From positions 124,001 to 188,000 of the forward strand of contig CBDCSK010000014.1 of the NCBI GenBank assembly GCA_965221605.1: a stretch of DNA of 64,000 bases, in the 5' to 3' direction. The first letter of the stretch is position 1; the number at the start of each line of letters is the position of its first letter. The position numbers and the translations under genes were made by a program. Positions 32,100 to 40,848 of the stretch are shown piece by piece. The notes under the pieces are model-generated. The model had not been told where the DNA came from, did no database searches, and saw nothing but the letters and a program-made list of their open reading frames with translations. The DNA is from Aldehydirespirator sp965221605 (GTDB lineage: Bacteria; Actinomycetota; Acidimicrobiia; Acidimicrobiales; Aldehydirespiratoraceae).

Positions 32100-32228
32100 G
32101 TGATACAGCCCGAGGCGTCCCGTCCCCGGGGGCCCGACGAGGTGCCGCCGCCGCCCGGCCCCGTCACCGGCTTCACCCAACATCACCTTCCGGGGCTCCG
32201 GCAGATGCTGTTGGCCTGGGACGCGTGA
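32100..32228 (+). CDS. Putative 42-aa protein coupled to the acyl-CoA synthetase
   Basis: GTG 32100 follows an SD-like GAGAGGAG. The frame encodes 42 residues (VIQPEASRPRGPDEV..., P-P-P-P-G-P, then HHLPGLRQMLLAWDA) and stops at TGA 32226-32228, overlapping the GTG start of the synthetase at 32225. This is typical translational coupling, so it could be a leader or small partner protein. No homologue is known to me; it could also be a chance frame. Confidence 0.35.
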   Translation: MIQPEASRPRGPDEVPPPPGPVTGFTQHHLPGLRQMLLAWDA

Positions 32229-33844
32229 CCACGATCCCGGCTCTGATCGACGGCGCCGCGGCCCGCTTCGGCGGGGCCGAGGCCTTGGTGGACGGCGAGC
32301 TGCGGCTGTCGTTCGTCGAGCTCCGGGACCGGGTCCACGAGATGGCGGGCTCGCTGGCGGCCTGGGGGCTCGCTCCCGGGGACCGGGTAGGCGTGTGGGG
32401 ACCCAACTGGTGGGAGTGGGCGATCGCCGCGCTCGGTGTTCACACCGCGGGCGGGGTGGTCGTGCCCATCAACACCCGCTTCAAGGGCGACGAAGCCGCC
32501 TACGTGCTTGACCGGTCGGGGGCCCGCCTGCTGTTCTGCTCCACCGACTTCCTGGGCACCGATCACCTGGGCCTGTTGCGGACCGCCGGGGGCGTGCCCT
32601 CCTGCGTCGAGGAGGTGGTGGCCCTGCGGGAGCCGGTGCCGTCCGGGACGGTCGGGTTCTCGGACTTCGTCGCCCAGGCTCCACCGGATGGTCCCGGTGG
32701 GGCAGAGCCTGCGCCGGTCTCCGAGAACGATCCGTGCCACATCATGTTCACCTCCGGCACCACGGGGAGGCCCAAGGGCGTGGTGCTCAAGCACGCCCCG
32801 GTGTGCCGGGCCTACCGGAGCTGGGCCTCGGTGATCGGGCTCCGACACGACGACCGCTACCTGATCATCAACCCGTTCTTCCACTCCTTCGGCCTCAACG
32901 CCGGCATCCTGGCCTGCCTGATGACGGGCGCGACCATGATCCCGCACCCGGTCTTCGACGTGCCCTCGGTGATGGCCCGAGTGCCGCAGGAGCGGATCTC
33001 GATGCTTCCCGGACCGCCCGCCATCTACCAGACCATCCTCAACCACCCCGACCTCGACAGCTTCGACATGTCCACCCTGCGGCTGGCAGTCACCGGTGCT
33101 GCCCCGGTGCCGGTGCCGATGATCGAGGCCATGCGCCAGCGCCTCGGCTTCGAGGTGATCGTTACCGGCTACGGGCTCACCGAGGCGTCGGGCATCGCCA
33201 CGATGTGCCGCCATGACGACCCGCCCGAGGTGATCTCAGCCACATCGGGGCGGGCCATCGACGATGTGGAGGTGCAGGTGGTCGACCCCAGTGGCCACGA
33301 GGTGCCCACGGGCGAGCCCGGCGAGATCGTGGTGCGGGGCTACAACGTCATGGACGGCTACTTCGACGACCCCGAGGCCACCGCGGCCGCCATAGACGCT
33401 GACGGCTGGCTCCACAGCGGCGACATCGGCACGATGGACGAGGCCGGCTACGTGGTCATCACCGACCGGCTCAAGGACATGTTCATCTGCGGCGGTTTCA
33501 ACGCATATCCGGCCGAGATCGAGGCAGCCATGCTGGCCCATCCTCAGGTGGGCCAGGCAGCAGTGGTGGGCCGGCCCGACGAGCGATTGGGCGAGGTCGG
33601 CCACGCATTCGTGGTTCCCGCGGTGGGGGCGGCCACCACCGGGACGGCCGAGATCGAGTTGATCGACTGGTGCCGGGCGCGGATGGCCAACTACAAGGCC
33701 CCACGGGGCATCACCTTCGTGGCTGAGCTTCCCCTCAACGCGTCAGGCAAGGTGCTCAAGCACGACCTGCGGGCCCGGCTCTCGAGGGCGCCCACCGAAA
33801 TCCCCTGTCTATTGAATGGCCTCCGCCACCCGTCGCATTCGTGA
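32225..33844 (+). CDS. Acyl-CoA synthetase (FadD3-like)
   Basis: 539-aa ANL-superfamily ligase. AMP-binding P-loop IMFTSGTTGRPKGVVL near residue 176; A4-A5 motifs GYGLTEASG and the Asp of GWLHSGDIGTMD; hinge TDRLKDMFICGGFN; catalytic Lys in LPLNASGKVLK near the end. It activates a carboxylic acid with ATP and CoA; substrate likely a medium-chain or sterol-derived acid by resemblance, but this is not certain. GTG 32225 is chosen as the first codon of V-T-T-I-P-A-L-I-D-G-A-A, where the family begins; the far longer open frame upstream is antisense to glcD. A second synthetase gene follows 25 bases downstream. Confidence 0.88.
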   Translation: MTTIPALIDGAAARFGGAEALVDGELRLSFVELRDRVHEMAGSLAAWGLAPGDRVGVWGPNWWEWAIAALGVHTAGGVVVPINTRFKGDEAAYVLDRSGARLLFCSTDFLGTDHLGLLRTAGGVPSCVEEVVALREPVPSGTVGFSDFVAQAPPDGPGGAEPAPVSENDPCHIMFTSGTTGRPKGVVLKHAPVCRAYRSWASVIGLRHDDRYLIINPFFHSFGLNAGILACLMTGATMIPHPVFDVPSVMARVPQERISMLPGPPAIYQTILNHPDLDSFDMSTLRLAVTGAAPVPVPMIEAMRQRLGFEVIVTGYGLTEASGIATMCRHDDPPEVISATSGRAIDDVEVQVVDPSGHEVPTGEPGEIVVRGYNVMDGYFDDPEATAAAIDADGWLHSGDIGTMDEAGYVVITDRLKDMFICGGFNAYPAEIEAAMLAHPQVGQAAVVGRPDERLGEVGHAFVVPAVGAATTGTAEIELIDWCRARMANYKAPRGITFVAELPLNASGKVLKHDLRARLSRAPTEIPCLLNGLRHPSHS

Positions 33845-33869
33845 ATTCGGTCACATAGCGTTGCTCTCC

Positions 33870-35489
33870 ATGACTGCGGGGGTGTCGACGGGCTCGTCAC
33901 CGTTCGTTCCGGTGCCGCTGACGCCGGTCTCCTTCCTCGACCGGGCCCGTCTGGTGCACGGCGACCGCCCCGCGGTGATCGACGGGCCGCTGCACCGCAG
34001 CTACGAGGACTTCGCCGACCGCTGCGAGCGGCTGGCCGGAGCCACCCTCGATCTGGGACTGGAGCCCGGTGACGCGGTGTCGGTACTGGCCCCCAACGTG
34101 TCGATGGCCCTGGAGGCGACATTCGGGTTCCCAATGGCCGGCGTGGTGTTCAATGCCCTCAACTCCAGACTCGCCGCGCCGGAGCTGGCCTGGATCGTGG
34201 ACCACGCCGGGTCCAAGGTTCTGTTCGTCGACCACGCTCTGGCCGATGTGGCCCGAGCGATCGAACAGCAGGTCGGGGGCCTGCGGGTCGTGACGTCGCA
34301 GGATGCGGGCGCCTCAGGGACCGCGGACTGCGAGTACGAGGCCCTGCTGGCGGGCGCAGCCCCCCACCGGGTGGAGATCACCGACGAGCAGTCGCTGCTG
34401 AGCCTCAACTACACGTCGGGCACCACCGGGCACCCCAAGGGGGTGATGTACTCGCACCGGGGCGCCAACCTCAACGCGTTGGCCATGGCCGCGCAGGGCG
34501 GGCTCGACAGCGACGCGGTGTTCTTGTGGACGCTTCCCATATTCCATTGCAACGGTTGGTGCTATCCCTGGGCGGTCACCGCAGTGGGCGGGACGCACGT
34601 GATGCTGCGGGTCCTGGATCCGGGCGCGGTGTGGCGCCACATCCGCGACGACGGCGTGACCCACTTCAACGCGGCCCCCACCGTGCTGATCGGCCTCGTC
34701 AACCATCCCGACGCCGCGCCGGCGCCCCGCACGGTGAAGGTGGCCACCGGGGGCGCGCCGCCGTCGCCCACGCTGCTGGCCCAGCTGGCCGAGCTCAACA
34801 TCGATGTCACCCACCTCTACGGGCTGACCGAGACCTACGGGCCGTCGCTGATCTGCGACTGGCGCCGCGAGTGGGACGGCCTGCCCGCCGACGACCAAGC
34901 CCGGATCAAGGCCCGCCAGGGGGTGGGCACGCTGGTGACATCCTCGGTAAGGGTGGTGGACGGCGACGGGGCCGACGTGCCCGCCGACGGCGAGACCCAG
35001 GGCGAGATCGCCATCAGGGGCAACAACGTGATGATCGGCTACTACAAGGATCCCGACGCCACCGCGGCGGCCTCCGTGGAGGGCCCCGACGGCACCTGGT
35101 TCCGCACCGGGGACGTCGCCGTGATGCACGACCACGGCTACGTCGAGGTGCGTGACCGGGCCAAGGACGTGATCATCTCCGGCGGCGAGAACATCGCCTC
35201 CATCGAGGTGGAGCAGGCCCTGGCCTCGCATCCCGACGTGATGGAGTGCGCGGTGGTGGCCGCCCCTCACGAGACTTGGGGCGAGGTGCCGGCCGCTTTC
35301 GTCGTGCTGCGGACGGGTGCGGAAGTGAGCGAGGCCGACCTGGTGGAGCACGTCAAGTCCCGCATCGCCCGGTTCAAGGCCCCCAAGTCGGTGACCTTCG
35401 GCGACCTGCCCAAGACCGCCACCGGCAAGATCCAGAAGTTCGCCCTGCGCGACCAGCTCTGGGCCGGCCGCGACCGCCGCATCAACTAG
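33870..35489 (+). CDS. Acyl-CoA synthetase (long/medium-chain type)
   Basis: 539-aa ANL ligase. The P-loop is LNYTSGTTGHPKGVMYSHRG; then FHCNGWCYPW, YGLTETYGP, TWFRTGDVAVM, DRAKDVIISGGENI and the catalytic Lys in LPKTATGKIQKFALR. The HCNGWCYPW stretch is characteristic of the branch often annotated as medium-chain or dimethylsulfoniopropionate/fatty-acid ligases. ATG 33870 is preferred to the ATG at 33816, which lies inside the preceding gene. It is on the same strand and close to the previous synthetase, so the two may give complementary chain-length ranges. Exact substrate unknown. Confidence 0.88.
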   Translation: MTAGVSTGSSPFVPVPLTPVSFLDRARLVHGDRPAVIDGPLHRSYEDFADRCERLAGATLDLGLEPGDAVSVLAPNVSMALEATFGFPMAGVVFNALNSRLAAPELAWIVDHAGSKVLFVDHALADVARAIEQQVGGLRVVTSQDAGASGTADCEYEALLAGAAPHRVEITDEQSLLSLNYTSGTTGHPKGVMYSHRGANLNALAMAAQGGLDSDAVFLWTLPIFHCNGWCYPWAVTAVGGTHVMLRVLDPGAVWRHIRDDGVTHFNAAPTVLIGLVNHPDAAPAPRTVKVATGGAPPSPTLLAQLAELNIDVTHLYGLTETYGPSLICDWRREWDGLPADDQARIKARQGVGTLVTSSVRVVDGDGADVPADGETQGEIAIRGNNVMIGYYKDPDATAAASVEGPDGTWFRTGDVAVMHDHGYVEVRDRAKDVIISGGENIASIEVEQALASHPDVMECAVVAAPHETWGEVPAAFVVLRTGAEVSEADLVEHVKSRIARFKAPKSVTFGDLPKTATGKIQKFALRDQLWAGRDRRIN

Positions 35490-35507
35490 ACGGGGCGAGA
35501 GCCGGGG

Positions 35508-36461
35508 TCAGGCCTCGTTGACTAGGGGCACTACCGACTCCGCGAAGGCGTCGAACTGCTCGAGGTACTCAGCGAGGGTCCGGGCCCGGAACTTGAGATG
35601 GAAGGTGTTGGCCCCCGCCTCACGGCCCGCCCTGATGCTGGCCGCGACCGGCTCGGCGCCGCAGGCCATCACCGGCGGCAGCCCCTCGGGGGTGGTGCCG
35701 GCCAGCAGGTAGCACCACGGTGGCATGAAGCCCACGTCGAAGCGGGCGTCGGCGCGACCCTCCGCCGCAGCCGCGGCCTGCATGGTGTCGATGATCTCGC
35801 CGTACTGGCCCACCGGGTTGCCCATCGGGACGTAGCCGTCGCCCAGGCGCCCGGCCCGGCGCCACGCGGCCCGGCCGCTGCCGCCCACCCAGATGGGCAG
35901 CTCCCGCACCGGCGCGGGACCGACCCCTACGTCGGTGTAGTTGAACGCTGGGCCGGAATGGCTCACGTAGGCGTCGGCGAAGGCTCCCCTCACCGCCTCC
36001 AGGGTCTCGTCGAGCAGCCGACCCCGGGCCTCGAAGTCCACCCCGAGGGCCTCGAACTCGGCCTCCACGTGGCCGGCGCCGACACCGAGGATGGCTCTGC
36101 CGCCCGACAGATGGTCGAGCGTGGCGAACGACTTGGCGGTCTGCAGCGGGTGCCGGTACGCCGCGATCCACACCACCGAGGCCAGGTTGACCGTCTCGGT
36201 GCAGGCGGCCAGGTACGACAGGGTGGCCACGGTGTCGTACCAGGTGGTGCTCATATGGGCCGCGTAGTCGTTGTCGGGAATGGCCACGTGGTCGGTCACG
36301 CCCACGAAGTGGTGGCCGGTGTGCTCGGCCTTGCGGGCGACGCTCACCAGGTCGTCGACGGTGGCGGAGTGCTCCCAGGGGTCGGCCAGGGTGGCGGTGA
36401 GAGTATGGATGGGCAGGGCGACGCCGTATGTCCATCCGCCCGGGGGGGTGATCGCCGCCAT
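35508..36461 (-). CDS. LLM-class F420-dependent oxidoreductase
   Basis: 317-aa luciferase-like TIM barrel. Recognisable pieces are AEHTGHHFVGVTDHVAIPD, LGVGAGHVEAEFEALGVDFEARG and PIWVGGSGRAAWRRAGRLGDGYVPMG, which form the F420/flavin pocket. Such enzymes are abundant in actinobacteria and transfer hydride between F420 and varied substrates. The start is placed at the GTG/ATG region near 36461 by the MAAITPPGGWTYGVAL reading. It converges with the acyl-CoA synthetase gene, 18 bases apart. Substrate not predictable. Confidence 0.82.
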   Translation of the reverse strand: MAAITPPGGWTYGVALPIHTLTATLADPWEHSATVDDLVSVARKAEHTGHHFVGVTDHVAIPDNDYAAHMSTTWYDTVATLSYLAACTETVNLASVVWIAAYRHPLQTAKSFATLDHLSGGRAILGVGAGHVEAEFEALGVDFEARGRLLDETLEAVRGAFADAYVSHSGPAFNYTDVGVGPAPVRELPIWVGGSGRAAWRRAGRLGDGYVPMGNPVGQYGEIIDTMQAAAAAEGRADARFDVGFMPPWCYLLAGTTPEGLPPVMACGAEPVAASIRAGREAGANTFHLKFRARTLAEYLEQFDAFAESVVPLVNEA

Positions 36462-36513
36462 CGACGCCCGATGCTAGGGCGCGCCGCCGGGCTGCGGGCG
36501 GGGCCCGGCTGGA

Positions 36514-36882
36514 CTAGTTGCGGCAGCCGCTGAAGCCGGGGTCGGGTCCCGGGCGGCGCGGCGGGGCGAAGAAGTCGTTCTCGCTGTCGGCGAGTTGGTT
36601 GCGTCTGCGCATGATCGCCCTGCGCTCGGCCTCCAGGTACAGGTAGCGCTGGACGTCTTCGGGTGTGCTGTCGCTCATGAACATGTCCACGGCCACGGGG
36701 TCGCGGCACAGCTCCGCCCGGATGTCGTCCTTGGTGATGGTCCTATCGCCGCCCGGGCCGGCGCGCTCGCGCCTAAGCCGCCGGCGGTACCACTTGTTCC
36801 GCACTATGGGGGCAAGCAGCCCCAGATGGAACATCAGCAGCCCGTAGAGCACGAACTGCGCGATCATCAACAACGGCGCCAT
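36514..36882 (-). CDS. Small N-anchored membrane protein
   Basis: 122 aa. One N-terminal helix (LLMIAQFVLYGLLMFHLGLLAPIV) anchors a basic segment (RNKWYRRRLRRERAG) and a cytosolic domain with ITKDDIRAELCRDPVAVDMFMSDSTPEDVQRYLYLEAERRA. The tail is Pro-rich and ends FSGCRN. No family recognised. It is the first gene on this strand before the F420 oxidoreductase, 52 bases away, and is divergent from the methyltransferase. Confidence 0.65.
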   Translation of the reverse strand: MAPLLMIAQFVLYGLLMFHLGLLAPIVRNKWYRRRLRRERAGPGGDRTITKDDIRAELCRDPVAVDMFMSDSTPEDVQRYLYLEAERRAIMRRRNQLADSENDFFAPPRRPGPDPGFSGCRN

Positions 36883-37077
36883 GTTGGCTTCTCCTGTTCG
36901 AGCCGACTCTTGGCGCCCAGACGAAAGGCCGCGATACTCGTCTATTTTGAATGTATCCAGTGATATCTGGAATCGCCAACACGGATCTACTCAGGGAGCG
37001 GGCACTGTCGGCCGACAGGGAGGCGTTGGCCATGCGCGAGGCCTGCTCGGTCGGGGCGCCGTTAGCATCGGCGGGTC

Positions 37078-37740
37078 ATGAGTTCCCGCTCGGTATTCCT
37101 CGACGATGCTCTCGCCGCATACATCGAAGCCCACTGCACCGCCCCCGACGACGTGCAACGGGATCTGATCAAGGTCACGGCGGCTCTCGGCGATGCGAGC
37201 GTCATGCAGATCAGCCCCGCTCAGGGTGCCCTCATGACCCTGCTCACCACGTTGCTCCAGCCCCGTCTCGCAGTGGAAGTGGGCACCTTCACGGGCTATT
37301 CGGCTCTGGCCGTGGCCAAGGCGCTCCCGCCGGGCGGCCGGCTGCTGTGCTGTGACATCTCCGAGGAGTGGACGGCCATCGCCCGCGAGCACTGGGAGCG
37401 TGCCGGCGTGGCCGATCGCATCGACCTGCGCATCAGGCCTGCGCTGGACACGCTGCGCTCCCTGCCGCCGGAGCCGGCCGTCGACCTCGCGTTCATCGAC
37501 GCCGACAAGGGGTCCTACGTCGCGTACTACGAGGAGCTGGTGCCCCGGCTGTCGGAGCGGGGAGTGATCCTGGTGGACAACACGCTGTGGGACGGGCACG
37601 TGGCCAACCCCTCCCAGACGGACTCCACCACGGAACAACTGCGGACCTTCAACGCCCATGTCGCCGCTGATGAGCGGGTGCTGGTGGCCCTGCTGCCGGT
37701 TGGCGACGGCGTCTCGGTCATCACCCGCCGCTCTGCCTAA
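37078..37740 (+). CDS. Class I SAM-dependent O-methyltransferase
   Basis: 220 aa of the caffeoyl-CoA O-methyltransferase/COMT-like family. Motif I VEVGTFTGYSALAVAKALP binds SAM. LLCCDIS, LAFIDADKGSYVAYYEEL (metal-binding Asp residues) and ILVDNTLWDGHV follow, the latter giving the second metal ligands. It should methylate a catechol-type or CoA-linked phenolic substrate with Mg. ATG 37078 begins M-S-S-R-S-V-F-L-D-D. It converges with the FAH-family gene, 18 bases apart. Full length and no damage. Confidence 0.88.
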   Translation: MSSRSVFLDDALAAYIEAHCTAPDDVQRDLIKVTAALGDASVMQISPAQGALMTLLTTLLQPRLAVEVGTFTGYSALAVAKALPPGGRLLCCDISEEWTAIAREHWERAGVADRIDLRIRPALDTLRSLPPEPAVDLAFIDADKGSYVAYYEELVPRLSERGVILVDNTLWDGHVANPSQTDSTTEQLRTFNAHVAADERVLVALLPVGDGVSVITRRSA

Positions 37741-37758
37741 GTCGGGTGGCTCAACCTC

Positions 37759-38538
37759 TCAGCGAGCGTCGAGCTCGACGGGGTTCGAGAGCACTCCGAT
37801 GCCGGTGATCTCGACGTCGACGGTGTCGCCCGGCTCGATCCGGCAGTTCGAGTCGGCGCCCATCCACAGCACATCGCCGGGATGGAAGGTGATGTAGCGG
37901 GACGCCTCGACGATGAAGTCCCACGGATCGAAGACCATGCCGCCGGTGGCGAATTCGGCCCGGGTCTCGCCGTTCACCCGCACGACGGTGGTCTGGACCA
38001 TGGGATCGACCTCGGTCTCGATCCAGGGACCCATCGGCTTGAAGGTGTCGCTGTTCTTGCTTCGCCAGAACGAACGGTCGGCGCGCTGCCACTCACGGGC
38101 GCTCACGTCGTTGCCGATCGTCCAGCCGAACACCGACTCCTGAGCCTCGGCCCGCGACGCGTTGCGCACCTCGCGGCCGATGACCGCCACCACCTCACCC
38201 TCAGCCTCGAAGCGGCCGGTGACATCGGGCGGCACGCATATGGCTTCGCCGTGCCCGATCAGCGCGTTGTTGGCCCGATAGCCCACCTCTGGACGCTCGG
38301 GCACGGAGACCTTCCGGCCCGCGGCCCGCTGCTGCTCGATGTGGTCGCGGTAGTTCAGGCCGACCGCGTAGAACACGAACGGCACCACCGGCGGCAGGAA
38401 GGCCACCGCGCCGAACGGCAGGGACAGCTCGACGGCGGGTTCGCCCTCCAAGGGGGAACCGGTCAGGACGTGGACCGCGTCGCCGTCCACGCGGACCCAA
38501 CGAGATTCGCCGTCGACAGAGACTCGCCCGTACTGCAT
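37759..38538 (-). CDS. Fumarylacetoacetate hydrolase family protein
   Basis: 259 aa. Conserved FAH core: VFYAVGLNYRDHIEQ, the metal-binding Glu pair in FEAEGEVVAVIGRE, the Asp in GWTIGNDVSAREWQ, then KSNSDTF and PGDVLWMGADSNC near the end. The family cleaves C-C bonds or hydrates/decarboxylates small 2-oxo acids with Mg. It lies 14 bases after the nagB-like gene and ends the long minus-strand operon, so it probably acts on the acid released from the imported compound. ATG 38538 begins MQYGRVSVDGESRWV. Its reaction cannot be settled from sequence. Confidence 0.85.
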   Translation of the reverse strand: MQYGRVSVDGESRWVRVDGDAVHVLTGSPLEGEPAVELSLPFGAVAFLPPVVPFVFYAVGLNYRDHIEQQRAAGRKVSVPERPEVGYRANNALIGHGEAICVPPDVTGRFEAEGEVVAVIGREVRNASRAEAQESVFGWTIGNDVSAREWQRADRSFWRSKNSDTFKPMGPWIETEVDPMVQTTVVRVNGETRAEFATGGMVFDPWDFIVEASRYITFHPGDVLWMGADSNCRIEPGDTVDVEITGIGVLSNPVELDAR

Positions 38539-38552
38539 CGGAAGCCGCCAGC

Positions 38553-39296
38553 CTAGGGATCGGCGACGCGCTTGGTTAGCCGGGACGAGGCGGGCGGGTC
38601 CAGCACCACGGTGACGTTGGGATGCAGCCGGACGGCGGAGGCGGGTGAATCGGAGGCAACGGGCCCCTCGACGGCTCGGGCTACGGCGCGGGCCTTGTGC
38701 TCGCCGCAGGCGATCAGCAGCAACTCGGCCGCGGCCCCGATGGTGGAGATGCCCTGGGTGATGGCGCGGACCGGAGGCGACTGGCCGTCCGGGAAGAAGC
38801 GGGCGTTGTCGGTCCGGGTCCGTTCGCTCAGCGCAACCACCCGGGTGGTGCTGTCCAGCGGCTCGCCGGGCTCGTTGAAGGCGATGTGGCCGTTGGCACC
38901 GATGCCCAGCAGCTGAAGGCCGACCGATGCCGCCCGCACCGCCTGCTCGTAGCGGCTGCACTCGACGGCGAGGTCGGCCGCATGGGGGTTCGGACCGTGG
39001 ACTGCGCCGGGTTCCATGTCGACGTGGCCGGCCAGCAGCCGGCGGACGACGTTGCGGTAGGCGCAGGGGTCTTCCCCGTCGAGTCCCAAGTACTCGTCGA
39101 GCAGGTACGTGTGGACTCCGGCGAAGCTCAGTCCCCGCTCGCGGTGCCGTCGCACCAGCTCGGCGAACACCGCTTCCATCGTCTCGCCGGTGGCCAGCCC
39201 GAGCACGGGTGACGGCGAAGCAACGATGAAGTCCTCGACCAGGTCCGCGACCATGCACGCGGCCGAGTCCGCAGACTCGGCGACGACCACCCTCAC
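38553..39296 (-). CDS. nagB: Glucosamine-6-phosphate deaminase
   Basis: 247 aa. It has the NagB/6-phosphogluconolactonase fold with the phosphate-binding LATGETMEAVF, the active-site LLDEYLGL (catalytic Asp), the signature GIGANGHIAFNEP and TDNARFFP. It converts glucosamine-6-phosphate to fructose-6-phosphate and ammonia. GTG 39296 starts V-R-V-V-V-A-E-S and overlaps the ROK kinase stop by four bases. Together with that kinase it makes a short route from free glucosamine or a related amino sugar into glycolysis. Length and motifs are normal. Confidence 0.9.
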   Translation of the reverse strand: MRVVVAESADSAACMVADLVEDFIVASPSPVLGLATGETMEAVFAELVRRHRERGLSFAGVHTYLLDEYLGLDGEDPCAYRNVVRRLLAGHVDMEPGAVHGPNPHAADLAVECSRYEQAVRAASVGLQLLGIGANGHIAFNEPGEPLDSTTRVVALSERTRTDNARFFPDGQSPPVRAITQGISTIGAAAELLLIACGEHKARAVARAVEGPVASDSPASAVRLHPNVTVVLDPPASSRLTKRVADP

Positions 39297-40075
39297 CGCA
39301 GCTCGGAGCCCTCCCGCCCGCGGCCGGCGCGGCGGGCGGCCACGGCTGCGCCGACGATGCCGGCGTGGACGCCCAGATGGGCGACCGAGATCGGTTTGGA
39401 CAGCTGCAGGCGCGACGAGAACTGCTCGAAGTTCTCGCTCAGACCACCACCCACCACCCAGCGGGACGGATTGAGCATGGCCTCCAGCTCGTCGAAGAAG
39501 GGCTGGGCCCGGCGGGCCCACTCCACCGGAGTCAGATCCTCCGTGGAGATCGCCCTGCCCGACGCGATCTCCTCGAAGCGCCCGTTCGAGCCGACGAGGC
39601 CCCCGAGCTCGGAGTTGGCGATCAGCTCGCCGTTGTGCAGCAGGGCGCTCCCGATGCCGGTCCCGAACGTCAGCACGATGGTGAGCCCTTCGCGGTCGAG
39701 CCCGGCGTCGCCGTAGGTCAATTCGGCCAGACCGGCGGCGTCGGCGTCGTTTATGAGCACCGCGTTGGCGCCTTCCGGGGCCCGGAGGCACGCCAGCGCG
39801 CCGTTCTCCTCCCACGCGCTGGAGAGGTTGGGGGCATGGCGAAGGCAGGAGCCGTCGATCACGCCCGGAAGGGCGACCCCGACCGGGCCGGACCAGCCTG
39901 CCGCGGCCGCGATGCGGCCGATTGCCGCCACCACGTCGCCGGGCGTCGCGGTCGGAGGCGTGGGCTCGGTGTGGATGCCGCCGGCCAGATCACCCGCGTT
40001 CAGATCGACGACCGCTCCCTTGATGCTGGTGCCCCCGACATCGATGCCGAGCTGCGCCACGGCCCGGTCGCTCAT
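39293..40075 (-). CDS. ROK-family sugar kinase (polyphosphate-glucokinase-like)
   Basis: 260 aa. The ATP/phosphate motif LGIDVGGTSIKGAVVD lies at the N-terminus. VLINDADAAGLAEL holds the catalytic Asp, and LTFGTGIGSALLHNG follows. It resembles actinobacterial PpgK enzymes and lacks the CxCGxxGC zinc motif of typical ROK proteins. It should phosphorylate glucose or, in this operon, an amino sugar such as glucosamine before NagB. ATG 40075 overlaps the ABC ATPase end by four bases. Phosphoryl donor (ATP or polyphosphate) is not determined. Confidence 0.85.
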   Translation of the reverse strand: MSDRAVAQLGIDVGGTSIKGAVVDLNAGDLAGGIHTEPTPPTATPGDVVAAIGRIAAAAGWSGPVGVALPGVIDGSCLRHAPNLSSAWEENGALACLRAPEGANAVLINDADAAGLAELTYGDAGLDREGLTIVLTFGTGIGSALLHNGELIANSELGGLVGSNGRFEEIASGRAISTEDLTPVEWARRAQPFFDELEAMLNPSRWVVGGGLSENFEQFSSRLQLSKPISVAHLGVHAGIVGAAVAARRAGRGREGSELR

Positions 40076-40848
40076 GAGAGGTCACCGGTCCTGGCGCCGG
40101 TTATGTATGCCACCAAGTCGTCCTTGGAGACATCGGCCACGTCCACCTCGGCGGTCTTGCGGCCCTGGCGCAGCACCACGGCCCGGTCGCAGACCTCGGT
40201 GACGCGGTCCATGTTGTGGGTGATGAGCAGCACCGCGACACCCGAGTCCCGCAGGCTGCGGATCAGGTCGAGCACCCGGGCCGCCTGCTCCACCCCCAGC
40301 GCGGCGGCGGGCTCGTCGAGCAGCACGATCTGCTGGCCCCAGGCCGCGGCCCGGCCTATGGCCACCGCCTGGCGCTGACCGCCCGACAGCGCGCTCATCG
40401 GCCTGCGCAGCGACGGGATGCGGATGTCGAGCCGTCCGAGGATCTCGCCGGACTCGGAGCGCATCCGCTTCTTGTCGAGCACTCCCAGCCGCGCGCCGAG
40501 CCGGCCGCCGCGGGTGTGCTCGCGGTTCAGGAACAGGTTCTCGACCACGTCGAGAGGATCGATCACGGCCAGTGTCTGATGGACCGTCTCGATGCCCAGC
40601 GACCGGGCCACATCCGGAGAGCCGATGACTCGCACCGCCCCGTCGACCCTGACCTCTCCGCCGTCGGGGGCATACACGCCGGAGATGCACTTGACCAGCG
40701 TCGACTTCCCCGCGCCGTTGTCGCCGAGCAGAGCGGTGACCCGGCCGTAGTGCAGGCTCAGCGACACGTGGTCGAGTGCCTGCACCGCCCGGAACGACTT
40801 GCACAAGCCCTCCACCTCGAGAGCCACAGGACTGGCGGGACCCGTCAT
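40072..40848 (-). CDS. Sugar ABC transporter ATP-binding protein (single-domain, RbsA-type half)
   Basis: 258 aa. Walker A is GDNGAGKST, the signature LSGGQRQAVAIGRA, Walker B IVLLDEPAAAL, and the H-loop ITHN. It has only one nucleotide-binding domain; classical RbsA has two, so it presumably dimerises, as in FrcA-type systems. It powers the permease encoded by 42055-43056. ATG 40848 overlaps the YhfX-like gene end by four bases. Confidence 0.9.
   Translation of the reverse strand: MTGPASPVALEVEGLCKSFRAVQALDHVSLSLHYGRVTALLGDNGAGKSTLVKCISGVYAPDGGEVRVDGAVRVIGSPDVARSLGIETVHQTLAVIDPLDVVENLFLNREHTRGGRLGARLGVLDKKRMRSESGEILGRLDIRIPSLRRPMSALSGGQRQAVAIGRAAAWGQQIVLLDEPAAALGVEQAARVLDLIRSLRDSGVAVLLITHNMDRVTEVCDRAVVLRQGRKTAEVDVADVSKDDLVAYITGARTGDLS

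Noticed and set aside
30548..32224. Very long plus-strand frame upstream of the acyl-CoA synthetase
   Set aside because: It is antisense to glcD, rich in His/Gly/Arg as expected of a shadow frame in GC-rich DNA, and shows no domain before the synthetase start.
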